Of a stretch of 13,591 bases of DNA, positions 1-6,011 are shown piece after piece. This DNA comes from Campylobacterales bacterium. Its GTDB lineage: Bacteria; Campylobacterota; Campylobacteria; Campylobacterales; JAADDG01. Position numbers and translations under genes: made by a program. The stretch spans positions 1-13,591 of the forward strand of contig JALVCR010000083.1 of the NCBI GenBank assembly GCA_027009865.1, read 5' to 3'. The notes beneath the pieces were generated by a model. It searched no databases and had not been told where the DNA came from. It saw nothing but the letters and a program-made list of their open reading frames with translations. Position 1 is the stretch's first letter. Each line of letters begins with the position of its first letter.

Positions 1-1
1 G

Positions 2-142
2 GCAAAAGAGAATATAGAGACTTTCAAAGTATATCATAAGCTTTTAACTACACTTAGAAAAAGCGAAAAGATTGCCGATAGAGTTTTGAGTATCGCCTCT
101 TTGCTCCTTTTTGCTAAAGTCGGAGGAGAGATCAATCACTGA
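2..142 (+). CDS. C-terminal end of an unidentified protein (5' truncated by window edge)
   Basis: An open frame enters from the window edge and runs 46 codons to a TGA at 140-142. The visible peptide is mixed: a basic helical part (around VYHKLLTTLRKSEKIADRV) followed by a hydrophobic stretch (LSIASLLLFAK) and the end GGEINH. I do not recognise the family. Its base composition is clearly less AT-rich than the toxin-antitoxin genes that follow, in keeping with a resident chromosomal gene. The stop codon lies in the right arm of an 8-bp inverted repeat (127-147). The start and most of the gene lie outside the window, so the frame is supported only by its length and by the lack of a competing reading frame. 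Confidence 0.5.
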   Translation, partial: AKENIETFKVYHKLLTTLRKSEKIADRVLSIASLLLFAKVGGEINH

Positions 143-147
143 TCTCT
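127..147 (+). terminator. Hairpin over the stop codon of the left-edge gene
   Basis: AGAGATCA (127-134) and TGATCTCT (140-147) form a perfect 8-bp stem with a 5-nt loop, and the TGA stop codon is the start of the right arm. No run of T follows, so it is not a classical intrinsic terminator. It could act as an atypical terminator or an mRNA 3'-end stabiliser, or it could be fortuitous. Confidence 0.3.
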
Positions 148-194
148 GCGGTAGAGGAAGACAAAGATTTACTCAATTGTGCTCTTATAAACTC

Positions 195-223
195 TTGACA
201 AAAGAATTAATCTGCACTACAAT
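195..223 (+). promoter_or_regulatory. Sigma-70 promoter of the relBE-type operon
   Basis: TTGACA at 195-200 is followed after exactly 17 bp by TACAAT at 218-223. That is a perfect -35 box and a -10 box one base from consensus at the ideal spacing, which is unusual for this group, where -35 boxes are often poorly conserved. Transcription would start near 230, about 30 nt before the antitoxin ATG at 260. A strong GAGGAG ribosome binding site lies at 247-252. Confidence 0.75.
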
Positions 224-237
224 TGTATATACAGAAT
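222..237. promoter_or_regulatory. Candidate autoregulatory operator of the relBE-type module
   Basis: TGTATATACA at 224-233 is a perfect 10-bp palindrome set in ATTGTATATACAGAAT. It begins at the end of the -10 box and covers the expected transcription start, so bound protein would block RNA polymerase. RHH antitoxins of this type bind short palindromes in their own promoters, and the E. coli relBE operator has a similar TTGTA...TACAA core (from memory). That the neighbouring antitoxin binds here is an inference from position and symmetry. Confidence 0.5.
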
Positions 238-259
238 AATTAAAAAGAGGAGTATTGTT

Positions 260-490
260 ATGAAACAAGCTATAAATATTCGATTAGAAAAGAATATTTT
301 GCAAACTCTTGATGAATATGCAAAAGAATTGGATATGACTAGAACTAGTTTGATTGAAAAAGCAATTGAATTATATTTTGATAAATTAGATGAAATGGTT
401 GCAGATAAGCGAATAGATAATTTAAAATCTGGTAAATCGACATTGATACCACTTGAAGAAGTTTTTAAAAAAGCAGGAATTGATGTATAA
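260..490 (+). CDS. Ribbon-helix-helix antitoxin, RelB/CopG type
   Basis: This 76-residue protein is the likely antitoxin of the toxin gene that overlaps its end. Residues 1-45 have the ribbon-helix-helix pattern: a short basic strand (KQAINIRLEK) for the DNA major groove, then two helices around a turn (LDEYAKELDMTRTSLIEKAIELYF). The C-terminal third (about 50-76, ending IPLEEVFKKAGIDV) resembles the toxin-wrapping tail of RelB-like antitoxins. The ATG at 260 is set by GAGGAG at 247-252. The gene follows a strong promoter overlapping a palindrome, so negative autoregulation is likely. The RHH fold and TA role are well supported by motif and context. The exact subfamily (RelB, DinJ or CopG/ParD) is not certain. 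Confidence 0.85.
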   Translation: MKQAINIRLEKNILQTLDEYAKELDMTRTSLIEKAIELYFDKLDEMVADKRIDNLKSGKSTLIPLEEVFKKAGIDV

Positions 491-734
491 AGTAGCTTTT
501 GAACAAGAAGCAGAAAAAGAATTTTTAAAGTTAGATTCAAAAGCTCAAAAATTAGTTGCTTCTAAAATTTTAGATTTACAAAATGGCAATTTTTCAAATG
601 ACAAACCACTTAAAGGTAAACATAAGGGAAAATTTCGTAAAAGAGCTGGAAATTATAGGATAATATATTTAAAAGAAAATAATTATTTGGTAATTTCTAT
701 TATTAGAATAGCTCACAGAAAAGAGGTATATTAA
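483..734 (+). CDS. RelE/ParE-superfamily toxin
   Basis: This is an 83-residue basic protein of the RelE fold. Members of this family usually cleave mRNA in the ribosomal A site; ParE relatives poison gyrase instead. Visible marks are the N-terminal strand YKVAFEQEAEKEFLKL, the conserved turn KPLKGKHKGKFRKR (41-54), the core strand GNYRIIYLKEN (56-66) and the end IRIAHRKEVY (74-83). Basic residues R52, R54, R59 and R79 are placed as in active RelE enzymes. The start chosen is the ATG at 483-485, which overlaps the antitoxin stop by 8 nt (ATGTATAA). An in-frame ATG at 453 exists but would add ten residues absent from the family and overlap the antitoxin by 38 nt. Nothing suggests inactivation. 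Confidence 0.85.
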   Translation: MYKVAFEQEAEKEFLKLDSKAQKLVASKILDLQNGNFSNDKPLKGKHKGKFRKRAGNYRIIYLKENNYLVISIIRIAHRKEVY

Positions 735-791
735 ATTTTTGGATAAAATGTAATACTCTGTTAAAAATATTATTCAAATAGGAAATATCAA

Positions 792-1043
792 ATGATAAGA
801 AAAATCATAAAACCACAACAAAATCAAATAATATTAAATATACCGGAAGATTATATTAATAAGAAAGTAGAACTTATTATTTTTCCTATAGAAGAGACTA
901 TTATTGAAAAAAATAATAATATAATGAAAAATAAAAAATCATTAAGAGGTGTATTTAGCAAATATGCTGATACTTCAAAGGTATCTTTAGAAGGTAAAGC
1001 ATGGCAAAATTATATTATAAATAGAATAAATCGAAATGATTAG
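792..1043 (+). CDS. VapB-like antitoxin of a PIN-domain toxin
   Basis: This 83-residue protein lies directly upstream of, and overlaps, a PIN-domain toxin. Its N-terminal half (IIKPQQNQIILNIPEDYINKKVELIIFP) is rich in beta structure and reads like the small SpoVT/AbrB-like or related DNA-binding modules of VapB proteins, although no diagnostic motif is complete. The C-terminal part (SLRGVFSKYADTSKVSLEGKAW, 50-71) matches the pattern of VapB tails, where a short hydrophobic helix and an acidic/aromatic segment plug the toxin's active site. An AGGAAA ribosome binding site lies about 7 nt before the ATG at 792. The 57-bp gap after relE holds only weak -10-like sequences (TAAAAT at 744-749), so the module may be read from the relBE promoter, from its own weak one, or both. 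Confidence 0.7.
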   Translation: MIRKIIKPQQNQIILNIPEDYINKKVELIIFPIEETIIEKNNNIMKNKKSLRGVFSKYADTSKVSLEGKAWQNYIINRINRND

Positions 1044-1407
1044 AATAGATACAAATTATATAGTTAGATATTTAATTAATGATAATATTGAAATGGCAGA
1101 TATTGCTGAAGAAATTTTAACTACAAAAAATGTATTTATCTCAAATGAAATATTAGCAGAAGTTGTTTATGTTTTATTAGGAGTTTACCAGATTCCAAAA
1201 GTTGATATAGCAAATCAATTGTTAGAATTATTAGATTTTGAAAATATTTTAGTATCTGATAAAAATATCATTAATAAAGCATTTGAAATATTTAAAACCA
1301 AAAATTTAGATTTTGTTGATTGTTTATTGTGTGCTTATTCGAAAAGAGATAAGATTGCTACATTTGATAAAAAATTAAATCAATGTATTAAAAATGTGAA
1401 AGTATAA
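1036..1407 (+). CDS. vapC: PIN-domain ribonuclease toxin, VapC type
   Basis: This 123-residue PIN-domain protein is probably a Mg2+-dependent RNase. VapC toxins typically cut initiator tRNA or the sarcin-ricin loop of 23S rRNA. All four acidic positions expected in an active PIN site are present: D5 (IDTNYIVRYL), E42 (LAEVVYVL), D95 (DFVDCLLCAYS) and D111 (ATFDKKL). The length is typical. Its ATG lies 8 nt inside the antitoxin gene (ATGATTAG at 1036-1043), so its translation probably depends on that of vapB. The substrate cannot be read from sequence. It is followed within 10 nt by a relE fossil and then by a long hairpin. Confidence 0.88.
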   Translation: MIRIDTNYIVRYLINDNIEMADIAEEILTTKNVFISNEILAEVVYVLLGVYQIPKVDIANQLLELLDFENILVSDKNIINKAFEIFKTKNLDFVDCLLCAYSKRDKIATFDKKLNQCIKNVKV

Positions 1408-1414
1408 CAAACTA

Positions 1415-1446
1415 AATGATAAACCACTTAAAGTAAACATAAAGGT
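1415..1446 (+). pseudogene. Fossil fragment of a second relE-type toxin gene
   Basis: With one missing base restored near 1433, this stretch reads NDKPLKGKHKG, identical over 11 residues to positions 39-49 of the intact RelE toxin encoded at 597-629. The two DNA segments differ by three third-position changes that are all synonymous (GAC/GAT, AAG/AAA, GGA/GGT) and by one deleted G. Similarity stops on both sides: the vapC stop lies a few bases to the left and the hairpin begins at 1449. The synonymous pattern suggests descent from a diverged, once functional relE homologue rather than a recent copy of the neighbouring gene. Confidence 0.6.
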
Positions 1447-1448
1447 AT

Positions 1449-1480
1449 GTAAATTACACAAGCTTGCTTATGTAATTTAC
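1449..1480. terminator. Long hairpin between the convergent TA island and the envelope operon
   Basis: GTAAATTACA (1449-1458) and TGTAATTTAC (1471-1480) are exact reverse complements. After one mismatch the stem continues with AAG/CTT, giving a near-complete 32-bp palindrome. It sits between the vapC stop on the plus strand and the stop of the last minus-strand gene, so a bidirectional terminator is plausible. There is no clean T-run on either side, only T-rich sequence, so an end of a small mobile element is an alternative. Confidence 0.45.
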
Positions 1481-1492
1481 AGTTACCCTTTA

Positions 1493-2179
1493 TCATTTAA
1501 ACTCTATTAGAGCTTTGTCTATTTTATTTGATATATGTTCGTCAAAAAGGGCGATTGTGGGAACCATCCATTCAAGTCTATATCTTGCTTTGCCGTCTTT
1601 ATTCTCTCCGAAATAGGATAGAGCTACTCTTCCAAATCCCATCTCTTTTTCTATTTTTTTTGCTTCTCTTAAAAATCTTCTTGGAATTGGCGGAAGTTCG
1701 TTAAAGCTTAAGGGTTTTCCCTCTTCTTGATTGTGTTTTGCCAAACTTGCAGCGGTTGCTAAGTTTTTTAAACTGTTTAGCAAATGATTAAATCTATGTT
1801 TTTTCAAAAATGCCACCAGAATTTCTCCGGCTGGTAGTTTTAAAATCTCTATATTTTTATCCTCTTCCCTTAAATCTACGCAAAGATAGGCTACTCCTTC
1901 CATCATCTCTATATGGGCGTAAACTTTTTTGTTTTTTGGAAGCTCTTTTAAAATCTCTATAACTTCATAGCTGTTTTCATCCTCTTTATATTTGTCTCCA
2001 GCTTTTTTTATGTCGCTTTTGTAGGTAAAATATGTCTCTTCTTCGTTTCTTTTTCCAAAAATAATATCAAATCCCCATTTTTTTAGAGATTTTACACTAA
2101 ACTCCCTCTCTTTTTCCGCTTTTCCGAGAGTTTCAAAAACAAGGGTATTTAAAAGCATCTGTTCTTTTAAATCGCTCAT
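1493..2179 (-). CDS. Unrecognised soluble protein, last gene of the operon
   Basis: This is a 228-residue protein with no signal peptide, no membrane segment and no catalytic motif that I can identify. It is charged, with a likely helical N-terminus (SDLKEQMLLNTLVFETLGKAEKEREF), a middle part of alternating strands (KVYAHIEMMEGVAYLCVDL) and a conserved-looking C-terminal stretch (LPPIPRRFLREAKKIEKEMG, then ARYRLEWMVPTIALFDEHI). AAAGGA lies just before the ATG at 2179. The gene follows mrdA by 29 nt and is probably co-transcribed with it, which hints at, but does not prove, a role connected with cell growth. Its TGA is followed immediately by TAA, and both lie in the right arm of the inverted repeat at 1414-1498. 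Confidence 0.85.
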   Translation of the reverse strand: MSDLKEQMLLNTLVFETLGKAEKEREFSVKSLKKWGFDIIFGKRNEEETYFTYKSDIKKAGDKYKEDENSYEVIEILKELPKNKKVYAHIEMMEGVAYLCVDLREEDKNIEILKLPAGEILVAFLKKHRFNHLLNSLKNLATAASLAKHNQEEGKPLSFNELPPIPRRFLREAKKIEKEMGFGRVALSYFGENKDGKARYRLEWMVPTIALFDEHISNKIDKALIEFK

Positions 2180-2208
2180 ATCTATCCTTTATAAAATTTG
2201 TTTATATT

Positions 2209-4053
2209 TTATCTCTTTTTTGGATTTTTTTTTGCGCCTTTTGTAGCTTTTTTATCATTTTTTAATTTTATATATCCCAAATCCACGAGTTTATCGTATA
2301 TTTTGCTTACAATTTCTCCAGCAGCGCTTCCTCCATGCCCTCCGTGCTCTACCAATACAGTAACTACATATTTTGGATTTTCAAAGGGGCCAAAAGTTGT
2401 AAGCCAAGCGTGAGATCTTTTAAAATACTCCAAATCTTCTTCTTTGATTCTGTTCTTTTCTTTTTGAGATAGTCCGCTAACTTGTGCGGTTCCAGTTTTT
2501 CCGGCTATTGTAACTTTTGTAGTTATATGCTTTGAAGCCGTTCCTCTTGGGTTGTTGCAAACTTCATACATTGCTTTTCTAATTAATGGGAGAATACTTT
2601 TTTCATAGTCGGTTAAAATATCCCTAACAGGAAATCCTGTCTCTTTATCTCCCACTTTTATGGCAAAATGAGGGGTTGGAAGTTTGCCAGTTGCAAGCAA
2701 AGCTGTATATCTTGCTATTTGAATAGGAGTAACGAGCAAATTTCCTTGTCCTATAACCGTATTTAGAGTATCTCCTTTATACCAGGGTTTGTTATATCTT
2801 CTCTTTTTCCACTCTCTATTTGGAACTGTTCCTATAAACTCATTTGGAAGATCTATAAGAGTTTTTTTGCCAAAACCAAATCTTTTAAATACGGGAGCTA
2901 TTGAGTTTATTCCAACCTTTAAACTCTCTTCATAAAAATAAACGTCACAGCTCTCTCTTATGGCTCTTTCAAGATCTACATTTCCATGTCCGTAAATATT
3001 CCAGCATCTAAATTTTCTGTTTCCAACTTCCACCTCTCCCGTGCAAAATACGCTCTCTTGTGGAGATATTAAATGAGAGTCTAAAAATGCTATTGCCGAA
3101 GCCATTTTGATGGTTGAACCTGGAGGGTAGAGGCCTCTTATTATTTTATTTACAAGAGAGTGGTTTGGATCAAATCTTAGTTTATCCCACTCTTTTTGAG
3201 ATATACCGTTTACAAATATATTTATATCGTATTGAGGAAAGCTTGAAGCAGCTAAAATTTCCCCATTTTTTGCGTTCATTACTATAATAACGCCATTTAT
3301 ATTTGAAAAATTGTCTCTTAAAAATTTTTCAAGCCTTATATCTAAAGACAGTTTAATGTCGTTTGAGGTTGGCAAAACCTTTTCTATCTCTTCCAAAGCT
3401 TCGTTATAAGCATTTATTTTAAGATTTTTATATCCCAAAGTTCCTTCAAGTTCTCGGTTATAATACTTCTCAAGTCCGGTTTTCCCTATATATTTTGTTC
3501 TTTTAGCAACTTCATCTGTTTTGCTCTCTTTTTTATTTGCTTTTGCTACATATCCTATTAAGTGGCATGCAAGCTCTTTGAAAGGATAGAATCTTTTTGT
3601 TACGGGAGAAATTACGATATTTTTATTCAAATAAAAAGCTGTAAAATTTGGAAGCATATCTTTGTATGGAATGAAATTTATTACAGTTATTGGATCATGA
3701 TTATAGAAAGAATCCTCTCTTTTATAAATTTTAAGCAGTTTTTCTTTATCAAATTTGGGATAATATTTTGTGATAAAATCTATACTATCTTTTAAAATTT
3801 TTATTTTAGATTTTATACTAAGACCAGGAATTATAGAAATACTAAAACCTATTTTATTAGCGGCTATTAGAGTGTCGTTTCTGTCTTTTATAACTCCCCT
3901 AATTGGTAAAATATACTCTATTTTTTGAATATTTTTTTGGGCTATAGCCTCGTAATAGGAGTTTGATTTTATAGTAAGGTAGTATATCTTTACAATGAGA
4001 ATTATCCAAATAGTAACAAAAAAATATATTAGTAAAACTATTCTAAATTTCAT
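2209..4053 (-). CDS. mrdA: Penicillin-binding protein 2, elongation transpeptidase
   Basis: This 614-residue class B PBP cross-links peptidoglycan during cell elongation together with the SEDS glycosyltransferase RodA, which is not in this window. One N-terminal membrane segment (about 4-24) is followed by the PBP dimerisation domain (about 45-225, with RGVIKDRN at 52-59) and the transpeptidase domain (about 250-590). The three catalytic motifs are complete: STIK at 313-316 with nucleophile S313, SCD at 368-370 (the PBP2 form of SxN) and KTGT at 519-522. The stretch SHAWLTTFGPFENPKYVV and the glycine-rich HGGHGGSAA are typical of the family. The tail is lysine-rich (KNDKKATKGAKKNPKKR). Its ATG overlaps the stop of the MreD-like gene by 4 nt. 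Confidence 0.96.
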   Translation of the reverse strand: MKFRIVLLIYFFVTIWIILIVKIYYLTIKSNSYYEAIAQKNIQKIEYILPIRGVIKDRNDTLIAANKIGFSISIIPGLSIKSKIKILKDSIDFITKYYPKFDKEKLLKIYKREDSFYNHDPITVINFIPYKDMLPNFTAFYLNKNIVISPVTKRFYPFKELACHLIGYVAKANKKESKTDEVAKRTKYIGKTGLEKYYNRELEGTLGYKNLKINAYNEALEEIEKVLPTSNDIKLSLDIRLEKFLRDNFSNINGVIIVMNAKNGEILAASSFPQYDINIFVNGISQKEWDKLRFDPNHSLVNKIIRGLYPPGSTIKMASAIAFLDSHLISPQESVFCTGEVEVGNRKFRCWNIYGHGNVDLERAIRESCDVYFYEESLKVGINSIAPVFKRFGFGKKTLIDLPNEFIGTVPNREWKKRRYNKPWYKGDTLNTVIGQGNLLVTPIQIARYTALLATGKLPTPHFAIKVGDKETGFPVRDILTDYEKSILPLIRKAMYEVCNNPRGTASKHITTKVTIAGKTGTAQVSGLSQKEKNRIKEEDLEYFKRSHAWLTTFGPFENPKYVVTVLVEHGGHGGSAAGEIVSKIYDKLVDLGYIKLKNDKKATKGAKKNPKKR

Positions 4054-4550
4054 AGGCGATTTTTAAAAACGAAAAAGACTAAAACAGTATCTATAGCAAT
4101 ATTTAAAAAATATAAAGTATTGTTAAAGCCTATCAAAGACGGCATATTTTCATTTAAAATAAAAGATATTGCATAATTTATCCCATAATAGCCGATATAT
4201 CCGCTAAACACATAAACAAATGCAAGACATAGTTTACAAAATATATATTTTTTTATCTCCTCTTTTATAAAATTATAATAAATTATAAAAAAAATGATAA
4301 AAGAAAATAGATAAAATCCTTTATCGAGCTCATATACAATTATATAAAAAAATGAATATAAAATCTCATAAAACCTTAATTTACTATTTAAATAAAATAA
4401 TAGATAAATAAAAAATAATCCAAAAAGAGAGGGCAGATACGGATATATGGAAGTTATTGACTCATAATATAAAAGTCCTATAGCTGTTAAAATTTTGGTT
4501 AAAGCTCTTTTATAAGAGCTATTTCGTTGCAGATTGGAAAGTGTTTGCAT
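4050..4550 (-). CDS. Small multi-pass membrane protein, MreD-like
   Basis: This 166-residue, extremely AT-rich and hydrophobic protein has about five predicted membrane segments (roughly 36-55, 60-75, 78-95, 103-132 and 144-164) and ends in a short basic tail FKNRL. Size, topology and position immediately before mrdA match MreD, the rod-complex membrane protein that is poorly conserved in sequence. The assignment is positional and not based on motifs. The start is uncertain: the ATG at 4550 lies 52 nt inside the N-acetylglutamate synthase gene without a convincing ribosome binding site, yet no other ATG, GTG or TTG occurs before the first hydrophobic stretch. The real product may begin at a non-standard codon or be translated by coupling. 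The 3' end overlaps mrdA by 4 nt. Confidence 0.75.
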   Translation of the reverse strand: MQTLSNLQRNSSYKRALTKILTAIGLLYYESITSIYPYLPSLFGLFFIYLLFYLNSKLRFYEILYSFFYIIVYELDKGFYLFSFIIFFIIYYNFIKEEIKKYIFCKLCLAFVYVFSGYIGYYGINYAISFILNENMPSLIGFNNTLYFLNIAIDTVLVFFVFKNRL

Positions 4551-4957
4551 TTAATACAGTCCGCCCATATTTTATGCTCCGGCAGGAGCTCTTTTGCTAT
4601 TTCGCTAAATCCCATCTTCTCAAAAAAGCCCTTTTCATAAGTTAGAGTAAAAATCTTTTTAACTTTTAAGATTTTTGCTTCTAAAATGGCCTGTTTGATT
4701 AGCTCTTTTCCTATTCCTTTGCCTCTGTAAGCTCTATCGACTATAAGACTTCTTATTTCGGCAAGATTTTGGCTGTGAATATGAAGAGCCGTAAAACCTA
4801 TTAATTTATCATCATCTTTTGCTGTGAAATAGGATCGTATATTTGTAGCAACTTCATCATCGCTTCTTGGAAGAATAATTCCCTCTTTTACTTCAGGCTC
4901 TATTAGTTTTTGCATTTTTGGGATATCTTCTAATGTAGGTTTTAAATATTTTATCAT
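4499..4957 (-). CDS. argA: Stand-alone GNAT N-acetylglutamate synthase
   Basis: This 152-residue acetyltransferase probably catalyses acetyl-CoA plus glutamate to N-acetylglutamate, the first step of arginine synthesis. It belongs to the short ArgA type, which lacks the amino-acid-kinase domain. The whole chain is a GNAT fold, with the acetyl-CoA pyrophosphate loop RGKGIG at 78-83 preceded by AEIRSLIVDRAY. Family marks are EGIILPRS (25-32), the TLTYEKGFFEKMGF segment and the C-terminal WADCIKCKHFPIC (131-143), whose cysteines C134, C137 and C143 might bind a metal. It overlaps ysxC by 4 nt at its start and the MreD-like gene by 52 nt at its end. Another small-molecule GNAT role is possible, but the W-x-D-C-x-x-C ending argues strongly for this one. 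Confidence 0.82.
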   Translation of the reverse strand: MIKYLKPTLEDIPKMQKLIEPEVKEGIILPRSDDEVATNIRSYFTAKDDDKLIGFTALHIHSQNLAEIRSLIVDRAYRGKGIGKELIKQAILEAKILKVKKIFTLTYEKGFFEKMGFSEIAKELLPEHKIWADCIKCKHFPICNEIALIKEL

Positions 4958-5556
4958 TTAAAAAACAATCCTTTAAATATCTCTTCTCTTGCTTTATCTA
5001 TATTTTTTTGTTTCAGATTCGATACCAAAAGAGCGTTTGGATATCTTTTTTTCAAAGCGCTTATATCCTTTTGTTTTAATTTATCTGATTTTGTAAAAAT
5101 TTGGATAATTTTTTGATCCTCTCTTTTAATCTCTTCTAAAAATTTTTCAACTTCTAAATCGTTTTTCATCTCAAAATGTCTTGCGTCTCTTAAAAAGATA
5201 AAAAGCCGTATTGATTTTCTGTTTTTAATAAAAAAGGTTAGATTTTTCTCCCATACGCTTTTTTGCTCTTTTGAAGCTTTAGCATATCCAAAACCCGGTA
5301 AATCAACAAATCTTGCGGTATATTTTTCGCCATTTTCATCATTTAAAAAGAGTATATCAAAAAAGTTTATAAGTTTAGTTTTTCCGGGAGTGGATGAGCT
5401 TTTTGCAAGGTTTTTTCTATTTGTCAAAGAGTTTATAAAACTGCTCTTTCCCACATTGCTTCTTCCCAAAAAGACTGCTTCGCTTACCCCTTCGCTTATT
5501 GCATCTTTTATGGATGTTGCAGAAGTTATGAATTCTGCTTTAACTATTTTTATCAT
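4954..5556 (-). CDS. engB: Ribosome-biogenesis GTP-binding protein EngB/YsxC
   Basis: This 200-residue TRAFAC-class GTPase is needed for late assembly of the large ribosomal subunit. All G motifs are visible: G1 GRSNVGKSS (31-39), the switch I segment SSSTPGKT (53-60), G3 DLPG (85-88), followed by FGYAKASKE, G4 TKSD (145-148) and G5 LLVSN (176-180). The length is that of the family, with no extra domains. The ATG overlaps the lptA stop by 4 nt and its own stop overlaps the argA start by 4 nt, so it is translationally coupled within the envelope operon. Confidence 0.96.
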   Translation of the reverse strand: MIKIVKAEFITSATSIKDAISEGVSEAVFLGRSNVGKSSFINSLTNRKNLAKSSSTPGKTKLINFFDILFLNDENGEKYTARFVDLPGFGYAKASKEQKSVWEKNLTFFIKNRKSIRLFIFLRDARHFEMKNDLEVEKFLEEIKREDQKIIQIFTKSDKLKQKDISALKKRYPNALLVSNLKQKNIDKAREEIFKGLFFK

Positions 5557-6011
5557 TTCTCATTTACTCTAAATATGAATTTAACCGGTTTATTCTTTTT
5601 ACCAAATATTTTTATTTTTCCATTTTCTTTATCTATTTCGAGTCTATCTCCATATATTTTTCTATCTTGAGTTTTCTCATTTACAAAAACATCTCCTATT
5701 AAAATATATTTTCCATTTTGAGGAAGATATATAATCTCTTTTGCTTTTCCTTCGTATCTTTTATCGTTTATACTGAATTTGAATTTAGGGTTTCCTTTTG
5801 CTATATATTTTACCGGTTTATTATCAGCTCCAAAAAGGATTGTAAGATTTTCTGTTGTGATAATATCTTTGCCTTTTTCTATTTTTACATTTCCTTCAAA
5901 TGTTGAGATTTTATTTATCTCGTCTGCTTGAAATTTATCAGCCGTTATTTTTACATCTTCTGCCAATAAAAATACCACAAATAAAAAAAGAATAAAAATA
6001 ATTTTTCTCAT
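5553..6011 (-). CDS. lptA: Periplasmic LPS-transport protein LptA
   Basis: This 152-residue OstA/LptA-domain protein is the periplasmic bridge that carries LPS between the inner-membrane LptBFGC complex and the outer-membrane LptDE. A signal peptide (1-17, MRKIIFILFLFVVFLLA) is probably cleaved before EDVKITADKFQAD, the usual mature start of LptA. The rest is short strands with repeated turns (STFEGNVKIEKG, GDRLEIDKENGKI), as expected of the beta-jellyroll. It is coupled to lptC upstream and engB downstream by 4-nt overlaps. lptB, which often follows in other proteobacteria, is absent here and engB takes its place. Confidence 0.88.
   Translation of the reverse strand: MRKIIFILFLFVVFLLAEDVKITADKFQADEINKISTFEGNVKIEKGKDIITTENLTILFGADNKPVKYIAKGNPKFKFSINDKRYEGKAKEIIYLPQNGKYILIGDVFVNEKTQDRKIYGDRLEIDKENGKIKIFGKKNKPVKFIFRVNEK

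Larger units (their letters stand above)
1414..1498. repeat. Imperfect inverted repeat enclosing the hairpin
   Basis: The outer arms AAATGATAAA (1414-1423) and TTTATCATTT (1489-1498) are exact reverse complements and enclose the inner hairpin. The right arm read on the minus strand continues GGGTAACTGTAAATTACA. The left arm has GGTATGTAAATTACA at 1444-1458, but separated from the outer arm by 20 bp that hold most of the relE fossil. The right arm includes the TGA stop (1493-1495) of the minus-strand gene. The structure could be a decayed miniature element or a recombination scar. It cannot be named from sequence. Confidence 0.4.

Noticed and set aside
453..482. Upstream in-frame ATG that would extend the RelE toxin by ten residues
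   Set aside because: The extra residues (MKKFLKKQEL) are the antitoxin tail read in another frame. The ATG at 483 gives the usual RelE length and the common short TA overlap.
217..540. Minus-strand open frame of 107 codons opposite the RHH antitoxin
   Set aside because: It is antisense to a clear antitoxin/toxin pair, has no ribosome binding site, and its hydrophobic character comes from reverse-reading AT-rich lysine codons.
735..791. Separate promoter and operator for the vapBC module
   Set aside because: Only weak -10-like sequences (TAAAAT at 744-749) without a matching -35 box or a clear palindrome. Not strong enough to list as a feature.
1408..1492. Insertion-sequence end or attachment site
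   Set aside because: Inverted repeats are present, but no transposase, integrase, tRNA gene or target duplication is seen, so it is reported only as a repeat/hairpin.
2198..2413. Plus-strand hydrophobic frame opposite the 3' end of mrdA
   Set aside because: It mirrors the lysine-rich PBP2 tail (poly-A codons read as Phe codons) and has no start context.
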